From the NCBI GenBank assembly GCA_022836915.1, contig CP094668.1, forward strand, positions 6,696,001 to 6,760,000: 64,000 nucleotides of DNA, in the 5' to 3' direction. Below the pieces are notes generated by a model that had not been told where the DNA came from, ran no database searches, and saw only the letters and a list, made by a program, of their open reading frames with translations. Positions within the stretch are counted from its first letter, which is position 1, and the number at the start of each line of letters is the position of its first letter. The position numbers were made by a program, and so were the translations under genes. This document shows positions 9,792-18,055 of the stretch, one piece after another. Origin of the DNA: Paenibacillus sp. OVF10 (lineage in GTDB: Bacteria > Bacillota > Bacilli > Paenibacillales > Paenibacillaceae).

Positions 9792-10499
9792 TTATTCTTT
9801 TGAAGTTCCGTTCGCTTCATTCTTAGAACCATTGCCCATTTTGTTTTTGAGGGCTTGTAATTGCTGATCCACTTTGAACTGTTTTTCCACATCTACAGGA
9901 TTCGTATACGTGGATGATGTGTTGCGATAAGGTGCACGAGCTACGTCAGCTTCAGCTTCCAGCTGCATGATTTTCTCTTCCATGCGGTGGAATCCAAGTG
10001 ATGCGCCGCCACTTTCGATCGAATGCAAGCTGTTGATGGAAGACATTTGTTTTTTGGCTTTTGCCATTTGTGCACGGGATACGAGTTCATTACGTTTGTT
10101 ACGCATTTTGTAGAACTCATCTTTCATATCATGCAACTGTTGCAACAGATCTTTTGCTTGTGCTTCGGACTGTGCATGCAGTTCGCTGTACTCCGTAATT
10201 TTTTGATCAAAGTAGATTTTCTCTTCCAACAATTTGCGTGCCACTTCTTCCTGACCGTTAGACAGAGCAGCTTCTGCTTGGGACTCACGTTGTACCGAAG
10301 TACGCTCCGCTTCATCCAAACGTTGTTTCATGCGACGCTCATTTGCCATTTGTTTTGCAACAGTTACCTCTGCCTCATGAATCTCAGCCTCCATATCACG
10401 CAAGTACTGGTTCAACATTACAATCGGGTCCTCTACTTTATCCAACATATCATTTACCGATGCTTTCGTCATATCCTTAATCCGTTTAAATACTCCCAT
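9792..10499 (-). CDS. pspA: PspA/IM30 (LiaH-like) membrane-stress protein, first copy
   Basis: A 235-residue, almost entirely helical protein with the PspA start MGVFKRIKDMTKASVNDML and long heptad segments (about residues 25-150), then a variable Asn/Ser-rich tail. PspA/LiaH proteins assemble on the inner face of the membrane and protect it under stress; LiaH is the main LiaR target in Bacillus. Start behind AAGGAG, nine bases away. A second paralogue is 0.8 kb upstream in the same direction, each preceded or followed by a PspC-domain gene. Confidence 0.88.
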   Translation of the reverse strand: MGVFKRIKDMTKASVNDMLDKVEDPIVMLNQYLRDMEAEIHEAEVTVAKQMANERRMKQRLDEAERTSVQRESQAEAALSNGQEEVARKLLEEKIYFDQKITEYSELHAQSEAQAKDLLQQLHDMKDEFYKMRNKRNELVSRAQMAKAKKQMSSINSLHSIESGGASLGFHRMEEKIMQLEAEADVARAPYRNTSSTYTNPVDVEKQFKVDQQLQALKNKMGNGSKNEANGTSKE

Positions 10500-10558
10500 T
10501 TTACTTTTCTCCTTCTCGTAACGAGATAATTTTTGGCGAAGCTCTTCAACTTCTTTTT

Positions 10559-11008
10559 TCAGTGCTTTTTCTCGATATCTTTCATCATGGAATCAAGTTC
10601 ACTTTCTTGTGGTGCTCCTGCTCCGTAGGCGTTGTTGTCATAAGAACGGGGACCAGATTGAGGTCTGCCGTTGAATCCAGGGCCGGGACCGAAGTTACCA
10701 GGACCTTGCTGGTTGTGATTATTTTGAAAAGGACCTCTTGGTGGCTGGTGATCATAGTTGTTGTATCCTCTACCAGGACCAGGGCCTGGGCCCGGACCGT
10801 AGCCATATGGATCATAAGGCGGATACGGTTCTTTTGGTACCACCAGTGCTGCAATAAAGTATATTAACAACGACGTGCCGCCAGTTACGAAGATACTGAT
10901 AACAAAGATGATACGCAGCAGGGTGGAATCCATTCCGATGGTTTCGGAAATTCCGCCGCACAAGCCGGTTAACATCCGGTCACGCGTTGAGCGGTATAAT
11001 TTGCTCAT
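10559..11008 (-). CDS. PspC-domain membrane protein with Gly/Pro/Asn-rich tail
   Basis: The N-terminal 60 residues are a PspC domain (KLYRSTRDRMLTGLCGGIS, one strong membrane helix at about 32-56). Then follows a low-complexity tail rich in Pro, Gly, Tyr and Asn, and DSMMKDIEKKH as read. The stop may be artificial: adding one A at 10565-10570 continues as KKALKKEVEELRQKL, a coiled coil, up to the next gene. PspC proteins bind or signal to PspA. It follows the shorter pspC paralogue by 17 bases and precedes pspA by 59. RBS GAAAGGAGCAAGCAC. Confidence 0.82.
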   Translation of the reverse strand: MSKLYRSTRDRMLTGLCGGISETIGMDSTLLRIIFVISIFVTGGTSLLIYFIAALVVPKEPYPPYDPYGYGPGPGPGPGRGYNNYDHQPPRGPFQNNHNQQGPGNFGPGPGFNGRPQSGPRSYDNNAYGAGAPQESELDSMMKDIEKKH

Positions 11009-11025
11009 GTGCTTGCTCCTTTCGT

Positions 11026-11259
11026 TTACTTGTATCCTCTTACGTTGGAATCATAAGCATATGGATCAACGTGATTGGATTCCTTTGGTACCACTAATGC
11101 AGCGATGAAGTAGATCAACAATGATGTACCTCCCGTAGCGAAAATACTGATGAAGAAAATGATACGTAGCAGCGTGGTACTCAATCCGAGATTTTCAGAA
11201 ATGCCGCCGATCAAACCTGTTAGCATTCGATTACGCGCCGAGCGGTATAATTTACTCAT
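11026..11259 (-). CDS. PspC-domain membrane protein, short copy
   Basis: A 77-residue protein that is little more than a PspC domain (KLYRSARNRMLTGLIGGISE, membrane helix about 32-56) plus a short polar tail ending VRGYK. Start at 11259 behind AAAGGAGTAGTCAC. It begins four bases after the stop of the upstream pspA paralogue and is near-identical over its first 60 residues to the next gene, pointing to tandem duplication of the pspA-pspC pair. Confidence 0.85.
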   Translation of the reverse strand: MSKLYRSARNRMLTGLIGGISENLGLSTTLLRIIFFISIFATGGTSLLIYFIAALVVPKESNHVDPYAYDSNVRGYK

Positions 11260-11263
11260 GTGA

Positions 11264-11935
11264 CTACTCCTTTCTGTCATTGTTCAATTTCTGTCTTAAG
11301 CGTTCCAGTTCCTTATCCAGCGTAGAGGATGACATGCTGCCAGTCACTCCTGAACCATCTTGATTCATCCGCCGGATATCGCGGAGACTTTGTGCTTCAT
11401 ATTCGAGATCAGAGACTTGATCATCCAGTCGGTTAAACATACGAGGTACATTCTGACCGTTGTGATTGCCTCTCTGGTTCATACGTTGTTGTAACTGAAT
11501 CGTCTGCATACGAGCGTAGTAATATTGGCGTTTGCTGTATACATTCTGATATTCAACCTTCAGCTGGTCGATCTGTTCATCCAGCTCCTGTAATGCCGCA
11601 TAACTTTGTGCATACAATTCATTGTACTGTTCCATTTTTTCCTCGTGGAGGATTTTCTCCTGCAAGGCCAGCTTAGCGAGATGTTCTTCCCCTGCTTTCA
11701 AAGCCATGGAAGCCTGTTCTTCCCGTTTGTTCACCATACCTGCTGCCTGATCGGCTTGTTGTTTCATTTGTCTGGTATGGCTTGCATATTGATGACGAAG
11801 TTTCTCGGCTTCACCGATGTCTTGGCGGGTCGAGACCAGGAACTGATCAATCAGTTTAACTGGATCCTGACTTTGCTCCAAATGTTCGTTCAGATTGGCT
11901 ACGGTAATATCCCGCATTCGACGAAATACACTCAT
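11264..11935 (-). CDS. PspA/IM30 family protein, second copy
   Basis: 223 residues, start MSVFRRMRDITVANLNEHLE, helical through to about residue 165, then a linker rich in Asn/Ser/Gly and a last short helix (LDKELERLRQKLN). The family acts at the cytoplasmic membrane under envelope stress. It diverges clearly from the other PspA in the cluster in its Gln-rich middle (MQTIQLQQRMNQ). It lies between the LiaI-like gene (35 bases upstream) and the short pspC (four bases downstream), so it is surely in the same transcript. RBS AAAGGAGGGACAGAAC. Confidence 0.85.
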   Translation of the reverse strand: MSVFRRMRDITVANLNEHLEQSQDPVKLIDQFLVSTRQDIGEAEKLRHQYASHTRQMKQQADQAAGMVNKREEQASMALKAGEEHLAKLALQEKILHEEKMEQYNELYAQSYAALQELDEQIDQLKVEYQNVYSKRQYYYARMQTIQLQQRMNQRGNHNGQNVPRMFNRLDDQVSDLEYEAQSLRDIRRMNQDGSGVTGSMSSSTLDKELERLRQKLNNDRKE

Positions 11936-11970
11936 TATGTTCTGTCCCTCCTTTTCATAATCGTGAAAAC

Positions 11971-12279
11971 TTAGTACCGACCACGACGACTGCGGTTATT
12001 ACTTAGCATTGAGATACCAAAGATGATTAACCCGATCGCGATGATCGGTCCGATCAACCATGCCAGTTTACCCATCAGTGAGATGATACCGATGATGAGA
12101 ACAATCCAGCCAAGCATCACATTCCCTCGTTTAACTCCGTAGTATCCCAGTGCAATCATCAGGACCGGAATCAGATAACCCATTAAGTGTCCAAGAAGTG
12201 GAGTTAACTTTCCGAAGAGGAGTAGTGCACCCAGCGCAATCAATACAATCGCCCAGCCATTTCCCTTATTCAATCTCAT
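11971..12279 (-). CDS. LiaI/LiaF-transmembrane-like small membrane protein
   Basis: A 102-residue protein made of four hydrophobic helices (about 8-24, 28-47, 53-68, 72-90) with a basic end NNRSRRGRY, resembling LiaI or the membrane half of LiaF. In Bacillus LiaI anchors LiaH (a PspA protein) to the membrane; first place in a pspA-containing operon fits that. Start behind AAGGGCGGTG. Naming it LiaI is inference from position and shape, as the sequence is too simple for a firm call. Confidence 0.65.
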   Translation of the reverse strand: MRLNKGNGWAIVLIALGALLLFGKLTPLLGHLMGYLIPVLMIALGYYGVKRGNVMLGWIVLIIGIISLMGKLAWLIGPIIAIGLIIFGISMLSNNRSRRGRY

Positions 12280-12502
12280 AATTGTTGTTCACCGCCCTTT
12301 CCATTCGTTCGTTTTAATGTGTTGAGTCATTTGTTCGTTTGTTTCTTGTTTTTTTGTTTCCGTGTTTCTTGTTTAACCTTATGTCCTTATTCTAGGGATT
12401 CCGCGACTTTTCAAAACAGACCGTGGACGGTTTTTCATCCTAGACTCAGGTCGGGGATCTAGTTGGACCTTTGACTGTCCCTGTATAAGACCAACGTTCC
12501 AC
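12280..12502 (-). promoter_or_regulatory. Upstream control region of the psp/lia-like operon
   Basis: No gene here. The stretch holds a 5-2-5 perfect inverted repeat ACCGT-GG-ACGGT (12420-12431), a CTAGA..TCTAG pair (about 12441-12463) with several GGTC/GACC elements, then a pyrimidine-rich run to the start. These are good candidates for LiaR-type binding sites and the operon promoter, but I could not fit an exact known LiaR box, so the role is inferred from place. Confidence 0.4.
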
Positions 12503-12727
12503 CTAAGCTGAATAACACTCCAGATACCTTCCATTACCCGTATTCAGGCTGCCCTTTAGCCGATATCGACCTGTAGAGAGAATGATGTCCATGTCTCTAT
12601 TTACGTTCACACTGCAATTTCGTTTCTCATGATTCCGTGTTGGATAGTCAGTCCAAGCCGTTTCTCTAGCCGTTTCTGCAAGATCATCTATCAGCAATCC
12701 CTTATCTCTACTTCTATACCCTCTCAT
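12503..12727 (-). CDS. Small open frame of doubtful reality
   Basis: 74 codons, polar and Arg/Asn/Tyr-rich, ending GNGRYLECYSA. No RBS of note precedes the ATG, no family is recognised, and it lies in the region between two divergent transcription units where regulatory DNA is expected. It could be a chance frame or the remains of a gene. Confidence 0.2.
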   Translation of the reverse strand: MRGYRSRDKGLLIDDLAETARETAWTDYPTRNHEKRNCSVNVNRDMDIILSTGRYRLKGSLNTGNGRYLECYSA

Positions 12728-12835
12728 AAAATTACTTATTTATCCAAATAAACAAAATTTAGATTGTTCTATATGTAAGCGTTTACTAAAATAGAAAGTG
12801 TTACTATTTCTAATGTCAGGGGTGGAACTGAAACT

Positions 12836-15205
12836 GTGCGACCAATCAGCTATCTCCATAAGATGATCATCTTTGGAATCCTGTTAAGCACCCTGCCCAT
12901 TTTGTTAACGGGAATTGCCGCATTTATCTATTCATCGAACCAAACTGAGCTGCATCGTACGCAGGCCAACAGACAGTTGCTGGAACAAATGCAATCCAAC
13001 GTAGAGCACAAACTCGCTACAGTCAGTTATATGCTTGATCAGGCCGTTCGCTCTCCAGTAACCCTCCGTTCCCTGTCTGCTTCTTCTTCACTGGAAGGGA
13101 AAGGGCCTTTGCTTGCCGACAAACTACAGAGTGAATTTAAGAATATGAGGTCATGGGAACCTATGCTGGATATTACCCTGGTGAATCAATCTCAGAATTG
13201 GCTTATTGATCATGCCGGATTATATCGTAATACGGATTTTCCACTGGCTCTTCCCATGAAGGAATTGATATCGGATACGCTAACCTCTGGATGGCAGCTC
13301 TCCCCTTCATCGGTGTTCAGTAACGATGAGCGTTCACCCGGTACAGGCTGTATTTATCATATTGCCCTTGCGAGATCTATTCCGAATCTGAATACGTCAT
13401 CCGATGCTGCCCTGATTGCGGGAATCCCTGCATGTTCTTTGCAAAATACACTAGGAGAAGCCTCCTTAGGCAATGCTGCCTCAGGACTGATCATTTTGAA
13501 TCGGGAACAACGTATTTTGGTCCATCCCGATCCTGTATACATTGGACAACCGTTGTCTGCCATTGGATTACAGGATCGAGATACAGAAACCAACATAACC
13601 AAACTATCACCCATTACATTTTCAACAGGTTTTGAAAACCGAGAAGTTAAGATCGCCGATACACATTATTCCCTGACGTATAGCCCTTCTACCTTAAAAG
13701 GATGGACTTATGTTCTAATCTCACCTACCAATATTCTGACACAAGAATATATCGATATCGGCTTACACACCTTGTATATCAGTATCTTCTTACTTTTACT
13801 TTCATTATTACTCGCCTGGCTCGGCTCCAAGCGAATGCATGTCCCAATTCGTAAACTTTTAACCCAACTTGGTGACGACCATCTGTCCAAAGAAGGAAAA
13901 ACATTAGCTCAGCAATCACCACCATTTTCTGATGAGTTCGAACAGATTAGAGCAGGAGTCTCACAATTATCTGCCTCTCGCTCCCAATTAGAGAACACAC
14001 TTAATATGCATCTGTTGCAGATTCGCACTCATTTTATGATCAATCTGTTCCAGGGTAAGATCCCTGTTCATACTCTTCATGACACCTTGAATGAATATGG
14101 CTACACGCATCAGGTTCGGGAATGGCAACAAATTGCTGTTATTACATTACAGGCCGATCTCGTTAATCATACAAAATATAGAGCTAGTGATCGTGACCTC
14201 TTATTATTCGCTATTCAAAATATATTGGCGGAAACGGTTGTGCATAACCAACAATTGCTTCCCATTGTGCTGGAACATACGGTAGTCACGGTGATTGGGA
14301 CCGTTGAACAGGATCATTTTATTTTTTCACAACAACTATATGTATTAACAGACCAGTTACAACAACAGATGGATAAGATTCTAACTCTTCAAGTCAGTAT
14401 AGGATTCAGCCAGCCGCACAGCTCTATATATCACATCCCTCAAGCTTACACAGAAGCCATGGAAGCATTGAGGCATCGGATGAAGCTGGGAACAGGCATT
14501 ATTTTTCAATATGAGAACATAGATCATTACGCTCCCACTTGGCCCATGACCTACCCGGAATCATTGGAATATTCATTGATCCAAGCTATTCAAAGTGCGG
14601 ACGAAGTCCAGGCCTCTGCTCTTCTGCAACAACTGCTTGAAGTGATCTTTGGTATGGAGGTTACACCCGAGGAGTATGAGGTAACTCTTACGAGGCTACT
14701 CACGCATATTTTGCAAATGACTCAGGAATCCGGCATACGACTCGGACAGATCTCCCAAGGTCGGGGCTCGATGTTTCATGAACTTCATGGTTTGCAGTAC
14801 GCTGCTGAAGTTGAAGATTGGTTTAACCATCAAGTCATCTTGCCCATCATCCAGGTTTTTAAAGCAAGACAGTATGCCCAGTATCAACATATATCTGAGA
14901 AAATGATTGCCATGATTCATCAAGATTATGATAAGGATCTGACGCTTGAGGAATGTGCTGTTAAGCTTCACTACAATGCCAACTACTTAAGTAGTGTTTT
15001 CCGCAAAGAGACAGGCTGTGCATTTAGTGAATATCTGACCAAGTACCGATTTAATATCGCTAAAAAATGGCTGGATGAGAGTGATCTAACCGTTAAAGAT
15101 ATCGCAGCACGACTTCGGTACAACAATCCGCAAAACTTTATCCGATCATTCCGTAAATGGGAAGGAATCACCCCCGCCAGTACCGGGAGCGTAAGCAGAA
15201 AGTAG
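12836..15205 (+). CDS. Membrane-anchored AraC-family transcriptional regulator
   Basis: A 789-residue protein as read: membrane helix about 10-32, an extracytoplasmic sensor region of about 270 residues (Cache-like in size and position), second helix about 307-330, a cytoplasmic middle region, and a C-terminal AraC-type double HTH (LTLEECAVKLHYNANYLSSV and LTVKDIAARLRYNNPQNFI, about 690-780). Such proteins in Paenibacillus usually govern nearby sugar transport or degradation genes; none is adjacent. GTG start behind CAGGGGTGG. One missing G at about 15171-15178 garbles the end; repaired it reads EGITPGQYRERKQKVE and stops at 15225. Confidence 0.85.
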   Translation: MRPISYLHKMIIFGILLSTLPILLTGIAAFIYSSNQTELHRTQANRQLLEQMQSNVEHKLATVSYMLDQAVRSPVTLRSLSASSSLEGKGPLLADKLQSEFKNMRSWEPMLDITLVNQSQNWLIDHAGLYRNTDFPLALPMKELISDTLTSGWQLSPSSVFSNDERSPGTGCIYHIALARSIPNLNTSSDAALIAGIPACSLQNTLGEASLGNAASGLIILNREQRILVHPDPVYIGQPLSAIGLQDRDTETNITKLSPITFSTGFENREVKIADTHYSLTYSPSTLKGWTYVLISPTNILTQEYIDIGLHTLYISIFLLLLSLLLAWLGSKRMHVPIRKLLTQLGDDHLSKEGKTLAQQSPPFSDEFEQIRAGVSQLSASRSQLENTLNMHLLQIRTHFMINLFQGKIPVHTLHDTLNEYGYTHQVREWQQIAVITLQADLVNHTKYRASDRDLLLFAIQNILAETVVHNQQLLPIVLEHTVVTVIGTVEQDHFIFSQQLYVLTDQLQQQMDKILTLQVSIGFSQPHSSIYHIPQAYTEAMEALRHRMKLGTGIIFQYENIDHYAPTWPMTYPESLEYSLIQAIQSADEVQASALLQQLLEVIFGMEVTPEEYEVTLTRLLTHILQMTQESGIRLGQISQGRGSMFHELHGLQYAAEVEDWFNHQVILPIIQVFKARQYAQYQHISEKMIAMIHQDYDKDLTLEECAVKLHYNANYLSSVFRKETGCAFSEYLTKYRFNIAKKWLDESDLTVKDIAARLRYNNPQNFIRSFRKWEGITPASTGSVSRK

Positions 15206-15250
15206 AAGTGTCGAACAGAAATTAGAAAAGGAGCACGATTGTAAGTCGTA

Positions 15251-15391
15251 CCCCTTCGGCCAGCTAGGACACCTCTTCATATGGCTCCCCGAACAGGGCT
15301 CGGACCTGTGATAACTCGATTAACCATCGAGTGCTCTACCAACTGAAATAACAGGGAATATGCTTCAGAGATCATTCGCTGAAAACGAGGT
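15251..15391 (-). pseudogene. Decayed copy of the 23S-tRNA(Asn)-tRNA(Ser) junction
   Basis: Compared with 18119-18260, the stretch carries in the same order the 5' part of tRNA-Ser (CCTTCGGCCAGCTAGGACACC), a whole but mutated tRNA-Asn (about 15282-15357; stem changes near the anticodon and AACTGAAATAACAGGG in place of AACTGAGCTATCAGGG), and the spacer TATGCTTCAGAGATC. Stem mismatches make a working tRNA unlikely. It is 2.9 kb from the intact cluster in the same orientation, so it may be left from a second rRNA operon end or a duplication. Confidence 0.75.
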
Positions 15392-15658
15392 ATGTGTTTT
15401 GTTTTTCGTTGTCTCGAACATCTTTAAATAAACGAGGGTCTGGTTCAAAGCGGTCGATGAATTAGTGGCTTCAAAAAAGAGGAGCTTATAACCTGCTCCC
15501 TTCACCTACAACTTCACTTCTGCAATCTTAACTTCATATGTTTCACACGTGCATCTTCTTGTTTGGTAGTACGATGCTTCCTAGTGTCATCTTAGACGTT
15601 AGACTTCATTGTCCGTCTCAATTCCTGATTATCAGTACACGTGCCAAGCTTACGCGAA
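15392..15658. other. Intergenic remnant region
   Basis: No intact gene. It continues from the decayed rRNA/tRNA copy. Minus-strand frames give short protein-like pieces such as TTKQEDARVKHMKLRLQK, cut by stops, which could be the rest of a lost gene; I cannot name it. Confidence 0.3.
15472..15500 (-). terminator. Possible terminator
   Basis: Minus strand GGAGC-N9-GCTCC followed by TCTTTTTTG. It lies 160 bases beyond the methyltransferase stop. Confidence 0.45.
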
Positions 15659-16576
15659 TTATCGCTTATCCTTAGTGCGAACTGTTTTCATATTGGGTTG
15701 TTCAAGTTGAATTAGAATTTTACCAAACCTTGCTCCACGTGAGAAGGTCACCGTACTATCCCTGTACGTATCCCGAATGTACTTCTCAGCCAATCTGAGA
15801 GAATCTTCATCCGATGGGAACTCATACGTATTAAGCCATTCTGGCAGCTGCTCGATAATCTCTTTCACCGGTACTTCAAATGAGTTAACTTCTCTCGTAA
15901 TAATCATCGTATAAGAATAACCCTTCAAATACAGCAACTGTTGGATATACCCCATATCACCGGCCATGTATGAAGAAGTTACTCCCAGTACATCCTTAAG
16001 TTCATCCATTAGTGTGTGTTCCTTCTGTCCCGCCATAGTACTTATATACACATACTTCCGGGCACAATTGATCGCCTGCTCAATCGTTTCCCAATCCGAC
16101 ATCGCCGGACACATGGATGCAAATGCAAAGTCATATTTCTTCTCCCAGCCTTTATCCTGAATAGAGATTTCCTCATATCGTTCGTTTACGATTTCAATTT
16201 TGGATTCCAGAGCTGAAGGTATCGTCTCTTTCATAAGGGAGACAAGCAACTCAGAAGGCTCAATTGCTGTCACATTTGCCCCCTTTTCCGCAAAAGGAAT
16301 GGTAAATATGCCTGAGGCCGCTCCAATGTCCAAAATGGATAACCCTGAGAATTCCACACCCTGGTTTTCAATCCAGCCCATAATGCGTTCAGAACGCTGC
16401 TTTCCTTCTTCGGTGAACGACTGTGCATGATAATCTCTGGCCCACCGCTCAAATGCTTCTTCTGTATTAAAGGGGGCTCTTCTTCTTATATTTTGAACTT
16501 CTCGGACGATTCTTCCATGCCTCTTCCCATACAGAAAGATCAAATAACAGATCGGTATCCAATACATTTTTTCCAT
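15659..16576 (-). CDS. Class I SAM-dependent methyltransferase
   Basis: 305 residues as read. The SAM-binding motif LDIGAASGIFTIPFAEKG (about 80-97) with the acidic strand end AIEPS and a motif II region (FAFASMCPAM) places it in the Rossmann-type methyltransferases; the N-terminal segment FNTEEAFERWARDYHAQSF matches a group found often in Clostridia and Paenibacillus, of unknown substrate. The start is uncertain: the first 25 residues (MEKMYWIPICYLIFLYGK) are hydrophobic and lack a clear RBS, so the true start may be nearer RIVREVQNI. It is alone between the decayed rRNA copy and the tRNA operon. Confidence 0.75.
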   Translation of the reverse strand: MEKMYWIPICYLIFLYGKRHGRIVREVQNIRRRAPFNTEEAFERWARDYHAQSFTEEGKQRSERIMGWIENQGVEFSGLSILDIGAASGIFTIPFAEKGANVTAIEPSELLVSLMKETIPSALESKIEIVNERYEEISIQDKGWEKKYDFAFASMCPAMSDWETIEQAINCARKYVYISTMAGQKEHTLMDELKDVLGVTSSYMAGDMGYIQQLLYLKGYSYTMIITREVNSFEVPVKEIIEQLPEWLNTYEFPSDEDSLRLAEKYIRDTYRDSTVTFSRGARFGKILIQLEQPNMKTVRTKDKR

Positions 16577-16705
16577 TAGTCACTCTACTTCACTCCTCTA
16601 CATTAAAGACTTTACTTATCTACAATATACTTAATATAATCATACGTCAATCTTTATTAACGTCCAACTATCCTTACAATACAAAAAATCAATTTATATA
16701 AAATG

Positions 16706-16747
16706 AAAATAGCCCTACACATTGCATAAGCAACATGTAGGGCTATT
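16706..16747 (-). terminator. Terminator of the rRNA-tRNA operon
   Basis: Minus strand AATAGCCCTACATGTTGC, loop TTAT, GCAATGTGTAGGGCTATT, then TTCATTTT. It begins six bases after tRNA-Leu, closing the transcript. Confidence 0.85.
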
Positions 16748-16752
16748 CAATA

Positions 16753-16831
16753 TACCGGCGAGAGGACTCGAACCTCCACGGTTTCCCACTCGATTTTGAG
16801 TCGAGCGCGTCTGCCATTCCGCCACGCCGGC
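16753..16831 (-). tRNA. tRNA-Leu (CAA)
   Basis: Acceptor GCCGGCG/CGCCGGT, anticodon loop CTCAAAA, class II variable arm, discriminator A, CCA not encoded. At 79 bases it is short for Leu; the D-loop GGAATGGC looks one base short, perhaps another lost base. Confidence 0.88.
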
Positions 16832-16837
16832 ATATGC

Positions 16838-16911
16838 TGGAGGCGCCACCCAGATTCGAACTGGGGATAAAGCTTTTGCAGAGCTGTGCCTTACCACTTG
16901 GCTATGGCGCC
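16838..16911 (-). tRNA. tRNA-Cys (GCA)
   Basis: Acceptor GGCGCCA/TGGCGCC, anticodon loop CTGCAAA, T-arm GTTCGAATC, encoded CCA. Confidence 0.95.
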
Positions 16912-16917
16912 ATATTT

Positions 16918-16992
16918 TGGAGCGGACGACGGGAATCGAACCCGCGACCCTCGCCTTGGCAAGGCGATGCTCTACCGCTGAGCCACGTCCGC
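16918..16992 (-). tRNA. tRNA-Gly (GCC)
   Basis: Acceptor GCGGACG/CGTCCGC, anticodon loop TTGCCAA, T-arm GTTCGATTC, encoded CCA. Confidence 0.95.
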
Positions 16993-16996
16993 ATAA

Positions 16997-17071
16997 TGGC
17001 TGGGGATATAGGATTTGAACCTATGCATGACGGAGTCAAAGTCCGTTGCCTTACCGCTTGGCTAATCCCCA
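16997..17071 (-). tRNA. tRNA-Gln (TTG)
   Basis: Acceptor TGGGGAT/ATCCCCA, anticodon loop CTTTGAC, T-arm GTTCAAATC, encoded CCA. TTG is the glutamine anticodon; gatCAB in this window could serve its charging if no GlnRS exists. Confidence 0.95.
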
Positions 17072-17093
17072 ATAAAAAATGAAAAAACAAAGG

Positions 17094-17167
17094 GGCGATC
17101 GAGGGGAATTGAACCCCCGAATGCCGGATCCACAAACCGGTGCGTTAACCACTTCGCCACGATCGCC
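17094..17167 (-). tRNA. tRNA-His (GTG)
   Basis: Anticodon loop TTGTGGA. The 5' end reads GGCGATCG, giving an encoded G-1 opposite discriminator C73, the His identity pair. CCA not encoded. Confidence 0.94.
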
Positions 17168-17195
17168 ACAAAAGGTTATTATCTAAAAAGTTAAT

Positions 17196-17269
17196 TGGCA
17201 GGGGCAGCAGGAATTGAACCCACACCAACGGTTTTGGAGACCGTTGTTCTACCTTTAAACTATGCCCCT
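17196..17269 (-). tRNA. tRNA-Trp (CCA)
   Basis: Acceptor AGGGGCA/TGCCCCT, anticodon loop CTCCAAA, T-arm GTTCAATTC, encoded 3' CCA. Confidence 0.95.
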
Positions 17270-17275
17270 AAAAAC

Positions 17276-17362
17276 TGGTGGAGGATGATGGATTCGAACC
17301 ACCGAACCCGTACGGGAGCAGATTTACAGTCTGATGCGTTTGGCCACTTCGCTAATCCTCCA
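17276..17362 (-). tRNA. tRNA-Tyr (GTA)
   Basis: Acceptor TGGAGGA/TCCTCCA, anticodon loop CTGTAAA, long variable arm (class II, 87 bases), encoded CCA. Confidence 0.95.
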
Positions 17363-17370
17363 GGATTACA

Positions 17371-17446
<76 letters not shown>

Positions 17447-17466
17447 ATATTAAATTGTTTTGAAAA

Positions 17467-17542
<76 letters not shown>

Positions 17543-17637
17543 ATAATAAAGTCTAATCTTAATTCCTTACACTTTATATAGGGCATCAGTGCCATACAGC
17601 AGATGTAGTGAACAGTTTGCCTCATGTAAAGATTAAA

Positions 17638-17715
17638 TGGCGGAACCGACGGGATTCGAACCCGCGATCTCCTGCGTGACAGGCAGGCATGTTAGGCCAA
17701 CTACACCACGGTTCC
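17638..17715 (-). tRNA. tRNA-Asp (GTC)
   Basis: Acceptor GGAACCG/CGGTTCC, anticodon loop CTGTCAC, T-arm GTTCGAATC, encoded CCA. A 95-base spacer separates it from tRNA-Phe, the longest in the cluster. Confidence 0.95.
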
Positions 17716-17742
17716 AGATCACTTTCTCAAAGGAAAGTATAA

Positions 17743-17816
<74 letters not shown>

Positions 17817-17833
17817 TCGTTATAAAGTTTATA

Positions 17834-17908
17834 TGGTGGAGGCTGAGGGGATCGAACCCCGACCCTCTGCTTGTAAGGCAGATGCTCTCCCAGCTGAGCT
17901 AAGCCTCC
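17834..17908 (-). tRNA. tRNA-Val (TAC)
   Basis: Acceptor GGAGGCT/AGCCTCC, anticodon loop CTTACAA, T-arm GTTCGATCC, encoded CCA. Confidence 0.95.
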
Positions 17909-17974
17909 GAACAACACATTTATGATCATACCATAATCTTGTTGTAAAAATCAACTTCTTTTTTGAAGTTATTA

Positions 17975-18046
17975 TGACCCGTAGGGGATTCGAACCCCTG
18001 TTACCTCCGTGAAAGGGAGGTGTCTTAACCCCTTGACCAACGGGCC
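17975..18046 (-). tRNA. tRNA-Glu (TTC)
   Basis: Acceptor GGCCCGT/ACGGGTC, anticodon loop CTTTCAC, T-arm GTTCGAATC, CCA not encoded. Confidence 0.95.
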
Positions 18047-18055
18047 TTAATATTA

